Assembly: GCA_002633005.1 (NCBI GenBank)
Contig: NMRA01000343.1
Span: forward strand, 248,001-312,000
Length of the DNA: 64,000 bases
Source of the DNA: Phoronis australis
Taxonomy: Eukaryota; Phoronida; Phoronidae
Direction of reading: 5' to 3'
In this document: positions 36,614 to 48,300 of the stretch, one piece after another
Layout: each line of letters starts with the position of its first letter
Numbering within the stretch: position 1 is the first letter of the stretch
Notes under the pieces: model-generated
The model's input: the letters and a program-made list of their open reading frames with translations, nothing else
What the model was told of the DNA's origin: nothing
Database searches by the model: none
Translations under genes and position numbers: made by a program

Positions 36614-37170
36614 TCTGGGCTGCCGCCGGTCTAATACTCTCATTTCACCATTCTGCTGCTTTGAAGAACACCAACTGCTGTGGACGCGGAATGTGACGGA
36701 AATACCCGAATAGCCATTCACACATGCGCAGATGACAGTACCGAACCCGCCATTATAAAATTAGTCACGGAAAAACCCAAATTCCAGAAGAACCGGATAG
36801 AAGCAGTTTGAACCATGGAAATTTCCAGCTTGGTGTCTTAAAAGCATAGAAATAAACAAACCAAGCTCAATTTAGAACGGTAACGTATGCCAGTTGTGTG
36901 ATCTATTGTGTTATCTTAACTCCGTAGTTTCAACGTTGTAGCCTACGACACACTTCGCTTCGCAGAGTTGGACGTGAATGGACAATGGTTCAATGGTTAT
37001 GATGGATTCGACCATTCTCCGCATGAAGTTAAACAGATCCTGCTTATTCAGGTTGCCAGTCTCTGAAATTCTAACTTATTCGGGAATTGATCCTTGTAAA
37101 TGTTTCGAATCTGAACAGTGATTGTCATCAATACGCAACGGGGAACGGAGGGTTAAATTCGCAACGGATC

Positions 37171-37293
37171 AAGTCGGATTGGTCAGGTCCTTAAATTTAA
37201 AATTGATTTGAGAACCAGTTACTATGACTCAATAACGATTGGTATTCAGTGGGAGTAAATGGTTCTCAAACCAGAGACCTGTGAATTCGACTT
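37171..37293. mobile_element. Hairpin MITE with GAGAACCAGT core
   Basis: TTGATTTGAGAACCAGTTAC on the left pairs with GTAAATGGTTCTCAAACCAG on the right. Outer parts (AGTCGGATTGGTCAGGTCC against GAGACCTGTGAATTCGACT) pair imperfectly. Same core as 38519-38606 and 55436-55537. Confidence 0.5.
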
Positions 37294-37344
37294 TTACAGA
37301 TTTACGTATTGCTGGTTGACTTGAACTCAATGTAAGAATGGTGA

Positions 37345-37600
37345 GTTGTCGAAGGACTGCTTGAAGAAACCGTTTGATTACCTGGAGTATTTGTTCGGGT
37401 TAGAAGGAATTGGAATCGACGGCCTCCTATGGTGTCCCTCTATGGGCAAAAGATACTACAACAATGTGACATTGATGTTTAAATCAGTTTGAGGCATAAT
37501 TTGCAGAAAAGCTTTTGGCATATGGGGAAGCACCCATAGAAGCTTCACCATCTGTATTGGGGCCAGCTAGAGATGGTGGTCACTGTCTAGTGCTTATGTA
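37345..37600 (+). repeat. Dispersed repeat copy (family of 9930-11100)
   Basis: GAAGGACTGCTTGAAGAAAC, GGAGTATTTGTTCGGGTTAG, CGACGGCCTCCTATG, TGAGGCATAATTTGCAGAAA and GTCACTGTCTAG follow in the same order as at 10734-10985. Confidence 0.65.
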
Positions 37601-38340
37601 GCATTCCTAAATTTTGTCAGTTTTTGCAATCCATTGAATACGATGCAAAAACAATCCAAAATTGGTCAGTCCAGGATAAAATACTGGAAGCTTATGACAG
37701 ATCCAATTGTTAGGGGAATGGTCGAATAAAAAGGCGTTGGAAGAAAATGCAATGCTTCCATTATATTATAAACTAAAGTGCTGCGCACCAATTCACATTT
37801 GGGTCTTTAGACACTTTCTGCTTAACTGAGGGTGCAGAGTGCTCCTGGCCTTGTTAAGACTCTACACCTATGAGCCAGAGACCTGAGTTTGAAACTGCTT
37901 AATCAATAAGCTTTCTGATTATCTTCAAGACGAGAATTGGGATTGGAAATGGTAGGAGTCGGCCACAAGTGGAGCTGATAAATGTTTTATGTCGTTTACT
38001 CTGTAGAAGGTTGAATGTCGTTGGCTTGATATTTTAGTGGAGTGTTTAAGTTAGCACACTAACCAACCAGTACATCAATTAACAGTTTAGGGGAGTATGT
38101 GCTGGAGCTGATCACCCTTACATGTTCATCTGTCTAACTTGTATACTATGTAATGACTAAATGTAAAGCGGCTATGAACAGGCCTTCCATTCGATTAAGA
38201 CTACTTATGGTTACAAAGTAGGTCTCAATTTGTTTCATAGTCAAGAATAATTGATTTGAGGGCTTTGAACAACGTGACAGTTCATGATTGTGTGAAACCA
38301 GGCTCTAGTAGTAGGCCGTATACGGCGGGTCATTTAATGT

Positions 38341-38410
38341 GCCTTGCATGTTTTAAGGAATAACAAGCTGTTAGTGCCTTGCATGTTTCAAGGAATAACA
38401 AGCTGTTAGT
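38341..38410. repeat. Tandem duplication, 35 bp x 2
   Basis: Two adjacent copies of a unit starting GCCTTGCATGTTTTAAGG and ending GCTGTTAGT, with one difference. Confidence 0.85.
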
Positions 38411-38518
38411 CCTTTGCAAACTCAGACCTCACTTTTCGTTTTAGTTAGCAACAAATTGAGACCACTTTTGTAGTGGTAGGGTGACGGGAATGTGGGTTTA
38501 TATACGATTCGGCAATAG

Positions 38519-38606
38519 TCGGATATAATGTGTTCGTATTTTGAGAACCAGTTTGATGCCTCTTATTCAGTGGAGAAAACTGGTTCTGGTTGGACACGTT
38601 ATATCC
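38519..38606. mobile_element. Hairpin MITE with GAGAACCAGTTT core
   Basis: The arm with GGATATAATGTGTT then TTGAGAACCAGTTT pairs with AAACTGGTTCTGG then ACACGTTATATCC. The loop is about 20 bases. Confidence 0.6.
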
Positions 38607-38840
38607 ACCCATTACATGTGATTCAATTTTTAACTGTTGATAAAACTGATTAGTTGCTCGGACGTGTTTAGTCTTACACATGCTCAGTCAAATGATCACG
38701 AAATAAGCTGTGTGACACTTGTTATCTGATAGTCATTATCACACAATACAGGTTGTTTTGCATGCAGCCAGATTTTCTATACTGGTAGAGCAACTCAAAA
38801 GGCAACTCAGTCACTGACGGTCAGTTGTGTTTATCATTAT

Positions 38841-39022
38841 AATAAAATCTCACCGGAAAGAATAAATGCCAAATTTTTTTTCACTTTTTTAGAGCAATTT
38901 TGAACATTGTGACTGCCAAAATGTCTCGTTATAGCTATGATTCTACTCATTTTTTTGGAAAAAATAAAAAGTAAAATTTTACTTGGTCACCATATTGTGT
39001 CCTAAATTGGTGAGATTTTATT
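38841..39022. mobile_element. MITE with perfect 14-bp terminal inverted repeats
   Basis: AATAAAATCTCACC at 38841-38854 and GGTGAGATTTTATT at 39009-39022 are exact inverted repeats around an AT-rich core. It ends about 300 bases before the NUP98 start codon, so it may lie in the promoter, 5' UTR or a 5' intron. The target duplication is ambiguous because the flanks are AT-rich. Confidence 0.7.
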
Positions 39023-39326
39023 ATGTTTTCTGTGGTAGCGTTCTGTTGACCAAGTTTTTTTGTGAGAATAATGGAATCACATTAGACCTTGCAAAATAAT
39101 GTTTCATGAGTATACTCCAGACCTTACTAGGTAACGTGGCGAAATGGCAGCCACTCAAGTGAATGGTTGTTGAGGCTGCAATTATTAAATAGAATTCGTA
39201 ATTTATTGAATAGAATTTTTGTCGCCAATGCACGCTAAACATGCAAAATGCAGGCCTCGTCTTACATAGCAATCTCTGTTCTTTTTTAAAGATTGAGAAT
39301 ACCAGAAAAAGGAAGCACAAGAAAGG

Positions 39327-39369
39327 ATGTTTGGACAAACCAAGCCATTCAGTTTTGGAAGTACAGGAA
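39327..39369 (+). CDS. NUP98: NUP98 exon 1 (start)
   Basis: Residues 1-14 ([14 protein letters not shown]) plus one base; donor GTATGT. The short first coding exon starts the FG region. Confidence 0.8.
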
Positions 39370-42300
39370 GTATGTTTTACTTTATACTTGTTTAGTGTGT
39401 GGTGGGTGTGTTAGTCTGTATATAGTTAGTGGTAAGTGTGTTAGTTTGTATTTAGTTAGTGGTAGGTATATTAGTGAGTATGGACACCCACATCTTAATT
39501 AGTTTTGCGATGGTTTCTAATACCAGAAGCTGTCGAAGGTTGTAGATTTAAATAAAATTTTCATTTTTTGATGCTAAAGTGCTCTAAATATTAAATGGAT
39601 ATATGTATATAATCTAGCTATCATTACATATGCAAATCTCACTTCTGTACATCTTTTTTTAACTTCATTTATTGCCAGCTGTGAATGTTATGATGCTTCA
39701 TAAAGTAACCTATTAAAAGTATCTGAAAAGTGTATTTTTCATTGCCTTTATACATGAATAACTGTCCATTAGATGTTTCATCTGTTTCTCTGCATCGGTT
39801 TTTCAGGTGGGTTTGGTGGCCAGGCGGCGACCACCTTTGGAACTGCCACCCAGCCGACGTTTGGTTCCTTCGGCTCACAGAACCAGCAAAACAGCATGTT
39901 TGGTAGTGCCGCGAACACCACAGGTTCAAGTCTTTTTGGCAGTACCACACCAGCGTTTGGTAGCAGCACTGGCACACAGTCAACAGGGTTCTGTGAGTAG
40001 TCTACTACACTTTGCTGTTAGTTGGTTGTATTCATACATTGTCAGTTGGTAGGAACGCCATCATTCAACCGGGTGTATTGAGTAGCTTACTGACGCTTGT
40101 CAGCTAGTTGAGTTCGGACGTTGTTGGTTCACACAAAATTGCTGAAATGAAGATCTGCAGGAAGTTGAAGTCGCTCATTATTTGACTGTCAAATTTGTGA
40201 AGTAGCTTTAACGCAGACATTTTGTGTAAGCCCCTAATGAAAAATTTTGTTATTTCTTTGGGCCATTGGAAATAGGCTCTTTAACAATGCAGTTCTTGTA
40301 TCAATGCAGGCACGTTTAAAATTGTTTTGTCTTGCAATACTGAATACCAGGCTAATGATCATTTTTTGCAATACTTGCTGTGCTATTGAAGGTTATCTTG
40401 GTACTGATTATTATGTTAACGGGTTCATGTGTTATTCACTACAGCTTTTGGCCAGACAGCTACTCCACAAAGCGGAGGACTGTTCGGTAGTAATCAAACA
40501 GGGGGACTGTTTGCAACGCCTGCCACAAAGACATCGACATTTGGAGGTTTGTTTCAAGCATTTGTTATCCACATGCCAGTAATATTGATTTAGAATTAGA
40601 ATCATTTCATCATTTTGTGACGTTTCTTCACTCATGCATGGATCTGCTTGCGGTCAACCATTGTGACAGGATTCTGGCTTTGGTCACTTATTATAACCAG
40701 GAATTCTGGGCCATTTTGTACAGTTATCTTTTACAAGCTGTGTACTGATGATTGAGTTAATTTCTGTTGTTAAAAAGTAAGTTTTGTGGTCTATTGGTAA
40801 TGCTGGAGGATTATTCTTGCGTCAGGGATACGCAGGTGTTAAGAAATTGTACCATGTGATAGCTGCCTATATAAATACAAGTATGAGAGGGAAAAGCCGC
40901 AGTAACTTGAATTACTGCGGCGAGAACTGGATATCTTGCATTTTTTGTTTCGAGATCTGTGATAAATTATGTTGAAGTGATTAAGTTGTAAATGCAGATC
41001 GGGTGATATTTTGATGAGAAATGTGAGTCTCTCAGCCAGCGCTCTAAAGTAAACCATACTGGTTGCTTACCAGTCTGTTTTTAGGGAAAGGGAATTTTTG
41101 TACCGAGATTTACAAAGGAATCGTCTTATTGTAAATAATGGTGTTCTTGCTGTTCGCAGGCTTCGGTAATAACACATCCACATCTACGAGTCTGTTTGGT
41201 GGTACCAGTACCAGCACTGGCAGCAAGTTGTTTGGTGGATCGGGCACCACGTCCAATTTATTTGGAACAGCAACTAGTAAGTGTCTTATAGTTATTGCAA
41301 ATGACCTTTAACTTTCGCCCTTTGCTCTTGATGGAACTACACGCGCAGAGCTTCTTGCTTGGATAAAAAATTTATCTTCAAACTTTTTTATTGGATTAGT
41401 ATGTTGTTTATAAATAATTGATACTGTCTTGAAATAGCATTATTTGAGTATTAGCTTTGAATTATGTAGTTTTGGATTTAATCAATTGGAAATCAAATGT
41501 TCAGGTCAGCTGTGCATCTCGTATTGTTTCCGTGGAAGGCTCCGCGTTAATATGTGGATGGGAATTTCCCCAAACCGGTTTGAACCGGTTCTGCATGGTT
41601 CTACGTGATACGTCATTTGTAGCCGGTGGGCCTTGTTGTTGGGTTTTCCCCTGTTTCCAGATATAGAATTCAGTACCGACGGTCGGCTGCACTGTAATGG
41701 AATATTCCACTGCATCTGGCTGGCGCCGGTTTTGCATAATGCGTCGAGCACTTGATGTCTGCACCTTAATACTGGGATTTTCCAGTAATTTGTTGTTATA
41801 AGTAAACGATAGTTTGGTGGACTTAGAAAACACATGCAGCGACTGCTGTTCTTGTAAGCATTTGATTTTTGGCTTGGGTACAATAGAGCCATAGCTGTAG
41901 GCCTGTAAGCTCTATTGATGATCCATGCATATGTGTCATTGTTCAAAGATAAAGCTTCATGTTTACTTCATTTTGCAACAAACATTACCATACTGTGTTA
42001 CTCTGGGCAGGAAAGACTAGCATGTTAATTTTAGGGCTTGGAATTTAACTTTTTAAAGAGGGTTTCCTCTTTTTTGGTTTCAATTTCCTCTTATTTGATT
42101 TCTAGTTTCCTCTTTTTTGTCTCTTTTCATTATTATTTTGATTTTACTCATGCAAAAAATTTATTCCAGTTAAATTTTACAACAAAAATATTTCTGTCAC
42201 GTAAGCCAATGTATTAGTGGATACGTCACCAGAAAAAATCTTCCTCTTTTTAGTCATTAGTCATTCCAAGCTCTGTAATGTGGACATCGATGAATATAGG

Positions 42301-45300
42301 AAAATGACTGAACCGCTATGGGAAAAGTGCTCAGGGAAAATCTTGTTTTCATCTTCACTAATGTGATGATGTATAAGGCAGGATTCAGGGGCTTGACGCA
42401 TTGGGTTGAAATTTAAACTTGCAAAAACAGTTTTTATTTGCCACTTTAAAAGCAGTTCTTCCTGTGTTGTTTTAGGGTTTCTGAACTCCAAAAGAGAGTG
42501 ATGTTTTCCTTGTTTTTTTTCTGACCTGTTTTTTTCTTCATAGCCTTTGGTACCACAGCACTCAATGGAACAACGGTGAAGTTCAACCCGCCGTCTGGTA
42601 GCGATACTATGCTCAAGAATGGAATATCAACCAGTATCTCAACCAAACACCAATGCATTACAGCAATGAAAGAATACGAGACCAAGAGCTTGGAGGTAAT
42701 GTTTTATGCTGTCAAGAACATGTTACGTAATTAAGCTGTTTGTCAAGTAAACAACTTTTGATTTAGGCTACTTAGCAAGTCCCTTGGTGCCTCAATTTTG
42801 CGGCCAAATATCGGACTCATTCTCAGGGCTGCCAACTGTAATGGATTTATCCGGATTTTACGTACTTTTAGGGCCTGAAAAATCATTATGCACAGATTTT
42901 CAGATGTTAAGGATTTTGATAAGTCGTCAGTGTTTCGAAGCTCCTGATCAGCGAAGATCGAAGCAGGAAGCACCACAAAGTGATGAAAATTACCGTGAAC
43001 ACATGATCCGACCAATAAGACATATCCTGAGTACCAGTGTAGAATGCAATTTGCCTATGAAAATTCCCTTTTGTGATTGGTCAGTTGGAATTTTTTGTGA
43101 ATGACTAGCCAATGAAAAATGCGCGTACTTGGTTTTGCAGAGTGGACATTGCCGTGTTGATGAAAAATGCAGCTTGTCCAATATTTGAGAAAAATGCGAA
43201 AAACCGCCTGTGTCCCAATGTTCAGAATTAAGAAAATCCAATTTTGGCTTGAATTTTGGTGTTCGAAATTTTAGAGAATGTACCGAACTGGAGAATTTTT
43301 ACCGTACTTGATCCTGATGCACTCTAAACTGTGACATGGCCGAAACCAGTTCAACTTTGAACTGTTTTGTATTGCAGTGGTTGAATTCTTGCAGGCTCTG
43401 CAGAGTTATAGATAGTTGTTTAAACTGTATTTCGTGTTGTTCAACTCCATGAAGCCGTGCCTCATGGTATGTAAAACTTGATACTTATTGCTTTTTTTAC
43501 TCCAGGAACTCCGAGTTGAGGACTATTTGGCTAATCGTAAAGGGCCCACAACCACAGGGACTGGATCACTGTTTGGCACCGGCACTCAGGCCATGCCTGC
43601 ATTTGGAGGTGGAACCACAGGGTTCTCGCTAAGTACCCCCGCCACTAAGTCCGGATTTGGAGGTAATGCATTATAAATTTTACAGGCTTTTAAAGCGTGT
43701 GTCTCTTCATCTAGCGTTTGATGTAATATTTGGAACTGTGCCTGCATGTCACACATGTCAACAATAGACGATTAGGCCGTCCAATGAAATATTTTCTTTT
43801 CATTTGCTTCCCCCCTGACTTCACTGGGATGGGTTGGCAGATTGGCAAAATGTTTATTTTTTTAATTGTCGTGGCTTGCTCAACTTTTTTCTGAAGGGGA
43901 AATATTTCATTTCTATAATCATAAAAATCTTTGGTCAGATTGCAATTAAGAAATGTTTTGGGCTCCGCACCTATTTTACGCTTGGTCGCATGAAGCAAAC
44001 TATAATCTATGCCCTATCCCCTTGCAGGTTTTGGTGGATTTGCCGCCACAGCGACTACTGGTCCACAGACCAACATATTTGGTGGTACGCAGCAGAAATC
44101 ATTGTTTGGCTCTGCAGCCACCACCACCAGCACAGCATCAACAGGATTTGGCGGGTTCATTGGTGGAGGCACAAATCTGTTTGCCAATAGCATTAAGGTA
44201 GGCTGTGGGTCGTAGGAAGGGCAAGTATTTCATCATTTGTTGAAGGACTTTTGTATGTGTATACATGTTTTTGTCTCTAGGTGTCTTAAGAAGTGTGCTT
44301 GTGGGAATTTAGGCATTTTTTCAGTTATAGCATATTGAGTTCTTACTAAAGTGGTGTGTTCAACTTTGTTTTCTGTTTAGTTAGTTTTGTTTTTGTCTCA
44401 AAGGGGAATATTGCCTTCTTTGACAGCGCTTATGGTCAATTTCAGATACTTTTATTATGTAAACTATTCAAGATATTTTTAATTGATTTTTATAAAAACG
44501 GTACTATTAGCTGTGATAATGTGAGCAAGTGGCACAATATAAGCAGAATATGTCTGACCAGATAAATTACCATTGGTTTTAATTATTACGTGTTTCCGGC
44601 AACTTTACGGAGGTTAAAGGCAGTTATGTAACGGGGGCTGTGTCTGAAAATCTGCTTGTGTCTGCCATTGCGTTCTGTTACTAAGAAGCTTGTACACATC
44701 TTTACACAATGACTTCCGGAACTTGCTCAGTGCGTCACCACGTCCGACTTAAGCTATTTTCCTCAATTTCCTTTTTATAGAAACTGACGGAAAAATTTAA
44801 AAATGTCATAGGAAGCAGACATGTCGTATTGACCAAAAGTTCCTTCAAAAAAGAAGCATTACCGTTTAATGGGTCAATTCTTTGCCCTATGTTGAGTTTT
44901 GATTTAAAAAACAACTGTTCAATGAATTGAGTGGTGGATAATAAATAAAGCAAAAGGTGCTATGACTCTCAGCTGTATGCTGATTAGCTTTTGTCAAGTT
45001 ATGTCTTGCTCCTGGTCAATTTTTTGTTACCTTTCAGCCTGCGTTTGGGGGTACGACCACTGGCTTTGGCACGTCAACGAATAACACCTTTGGTGGCACC
45101 AGCACAGGCTTTGGCGGATTTGGCTCTGGGACAAACACTGTAAGTGACTGTGTTATTATTGGTGCGTTGATGATGTAGGTGCTCTGTTGCAGTGAATCCT
45201 TGGGATTGAGGTTGCCACAAACACCGTTTTTTGTTGAAAATATTGCAGTGGGGCTGTAGTGAAATGAACAGCACAGTTTTGAATTAACATACTGGTTCAC

Positions 45301-48300
45301 TTCTACAGCGAAATGTGCTGTGTTGTCGCAGTGTTAAAGGTTAGCGTAAATTGGCGTGAAGTAACTCAATCTTCTGTGGCTAAGGTTTTAAGGAAACTTA
45401 TCTCGGTTATTACATTTTTCAGGGCTCGTCGTTATTTAGTAACAAGGCGGCATTTGGCACTACCACGACCACTCCCAGCAACAGTGGGACGGGGTTCTCA
45501 TTTGGGTCTACTGCGAATACTGGGTCATCATTGTTTGGTGGTAATGCCAATAAGACGGCCACGGGTGGATTTGGAGGCTTCGGTACTGTTGGTGGGACAG
45601 GCTTCAGTAAGTTGTTGAGCTTCGTTAGTTTGTTATTCATTTACTAGAGAGTAAACTGTAAGATAGTGCCAGAGTGTAGAATTCAAATTTAGGGTAAGAA
45701 GTGCCTACTTTTAGTTTCCTCTTGTGACTGAATGTTTACTGTGTTTGTTCGTATTAACTCCCATGGCTTTTTAATTAATACACTAAAAAATCAGTGGATG
45801 TTGAAAATGGAACGGAATTTTTGAAACATCAGGGATGGGTGATTCTACTTCTGGCCAAGGGAGTTGCATTGATGTCTGTCAACAATAAAATGAAACTTCC
45901 ACTGAATATACACAATGCACCACTTGCTTGTTTTCCTGTTTGAAGTTTTTTTGTGTTGGAATTGTCAGATCTAAGCACTCTAAATCTGGGAGATCCTTGT
46001 TTTCCAACCAGATCATGACTAGAAATTTTGCCTTCTGGTAGGAGGGTGATTTCCCACAATTCTTTGTGCATGAAGAGTGCTATAAAGGAGAACAGTTCTA
46101 ATGTTATCAGCAGTTAAACTTCACTCCACTTTCCTCTTCTCTTTTACAGACACGGGTGGTACATCGATGTTCTCTCAGAACAAGCCAACGGGATTCGGTG
46201 TGGGCACTGGCACCACGGGATTTGGCACGTCTACTGGTTTTGGCACCCAGTTAGGAGGCACTGGTCTGTTTGGAGCCAACACACAGACTAGCACAGGTAT
46301 GTTGGATATTTCTGTTTGCTGTTTTGCGAGTTGTTGAGAAGTGTGTGCATTTTTACAGTGTCATGGTGGTGACGTCATAGGATGAAAGGTTGGAGAAAAA
46401 ACTCCTCAGTTTAGTAGACAGTATGAGGGGGAAAAGGAATTTCATTTCGTCAACTATCTCGATAGTTATTTTTTTAACAAAATATGTTCGACATATAGAA
46501 AAATTCGGAACATTTACAGCAATGAAGCAAGTCCTAATTGGTAACTCTATCAAAATTATTTTCATTTCAAATGGAAAAATTTTTGCTGTATTTACAGATC
46601 AGGGGCCTGTTCTAAGCTAAGGCAAATCTTAAATTTCCGTTAATTTTAAGATAAACCTTAAATTTGCCTCCAGTCTCTTTCATGAAAGAGACCTTAGACG
46701 TGACTTAAGTTTTTGACTTGAGTTTTGTCTTAATTTTGACTTACTTACCGGAAGTGGAAATTTCAAAGTTTGGACTTTGAGACAAATGTTTGTTTTCAGT
46801 CAAAAATGAACTTTAGTTAGTTTCCTGGAACGGGCCCCAGCTCTTTGTTGAATTTTTACTTCTATTCAGTTATCAAGACTACACACATACCCAGAGAAGG
46901 TCGGATGTATAATTGTTCTGCTTTACTTCTTTCAGGCTTCAACACTAATCCACTGGGACTGCAGAACACCCAGCAGGCAACTTTGGGCGCCACTGCATCC
47001 AACGTCAACGCTGCCGCAGCACAGCAGGCACAAATCCAGCACCAGTTGATCGCGCTCACAAACTCACCGTATGGCGATTCGCCACTGTTCAGGAACCTTA
47101 CACAGGTATGTGGTGTTGTTGAAGGGTTCATAGTAATGCATAGTGAACTCTCAATGAGCTGGCTGGGAGTTTAATTCCTGATTTCTGCAGTAGTTAAGGT
47201 TGTATCAGTCAAGGTAGCATACAATGTGGCGGACAAGTAAAATATAGTTTGTGATATTAAGAAAATGTTAACGTGTTGATAACTTAGTATATAGCGTTTA
47301 GATGTTGTAAACCAACTTTTGGTAAAGCTTCTATAATTTGCAGAGTTAACAGCCTATTACAAATAGAAAATGACAACGCTGTCAGTTAGATGTGAAATAA
47401 ATGATGGAATACTGTGCTTAATCAGCATTGTTTGGCTAATGAAGTGAGTTTGAATAATCTGTCATGAATTAGCATTGCATTGTGCAGGAGTTGAAGGACT
47501 GTGAGCCACACATAATGCTGAAACTAGTCTAACTAACGAGCTTAATTTGAAGTCAACGACTTTGGAAGGATTTATTTATATTTTTGGGGTCAAAACACGT
47601 GCAGTTTTTTAGTTCTATACTAGACAGTTGCATAGGCTTGTACTCTGCTTTTTGCCCATATTTCAAACTATTGTAACTTGAAATTAGTATCTGAATGTTC
47701 AAATGTTTCATGTCTTATATCCTTTGGCTGTGGCACCTTAGAATAGAAATAACGCAGGGCCTTTTGCACCGTCACAGGACCCCTCCAAAAGGGAAGACCT
47801 GAAGCCAACCAACCCGGCAGCCCAGAAGGCCATCCTGAGCCAGGCCTCGCAGTATAAGGTGGGCGGGGCCATCAGGACCACGCCCAAGGTCAAGGCCAAG
47901 CCACTCAACTCCTTACTGGCTGATGGAAAGGTAAGTAAACCATTTGTATTTGTCGTTAAGCTGGTTCCTGTTGGTGTAGTTAGTGAATGGCTTCGAGCAG
48001 CTGTTTCAGCAAATGAATGAAATTAGATGAGCTTTTTCATTACTTAAACTGCGTAAAGCAGGATACTCAGTTCCATTGTTGCTAAGTCATGTAGAAAAGG
48101 CGTTTTATCATCACTGCCCAGCTGCGTAATGTTGTGGCTTAGATGTTATAAAGAGCTGTTTGCAAACCATGTAAGTTCTGAAAGCCTTAGGAGATAAGTT
48201 ATAAACCTAGACAGTGGGTGGTTTTGAGTGGCTTTGACATGTTTGTATTAATAGCATAGTCTGTTTCATCAGTTTCTGTGAAACTAGCAGGCTTTCTGGC

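Larger units (their letters stand above)
36614..38330. other. Non-coding upstream of NUP98; repeats
   Basis: At 36720-36790 there is a CATGCGCAGATGAC and CCGCCATTATAAAA stretch that could be promoter-like, but I cannot link it to NUP98. A hairpin-family element lies at 37171-37293 and a copy of the 10-kb repeat family at 37345-37600. No coding sequence recognised. Confidence 0.35.

Noticed and set aside
39391-39485. GTTAGTTTGTATTTAGTTAGTGG-like repeats considered as a regulatory array
   Set aside because: Short imperfect simple repeat in intron 1, most likely a minisatellite.
41501-41946. Two overlapping minus-strand ORFs of 110 and 146 codons
   Set aside because: They are antisense within a NUP98 intron, lack family resemblance and overlap each other in different frames.
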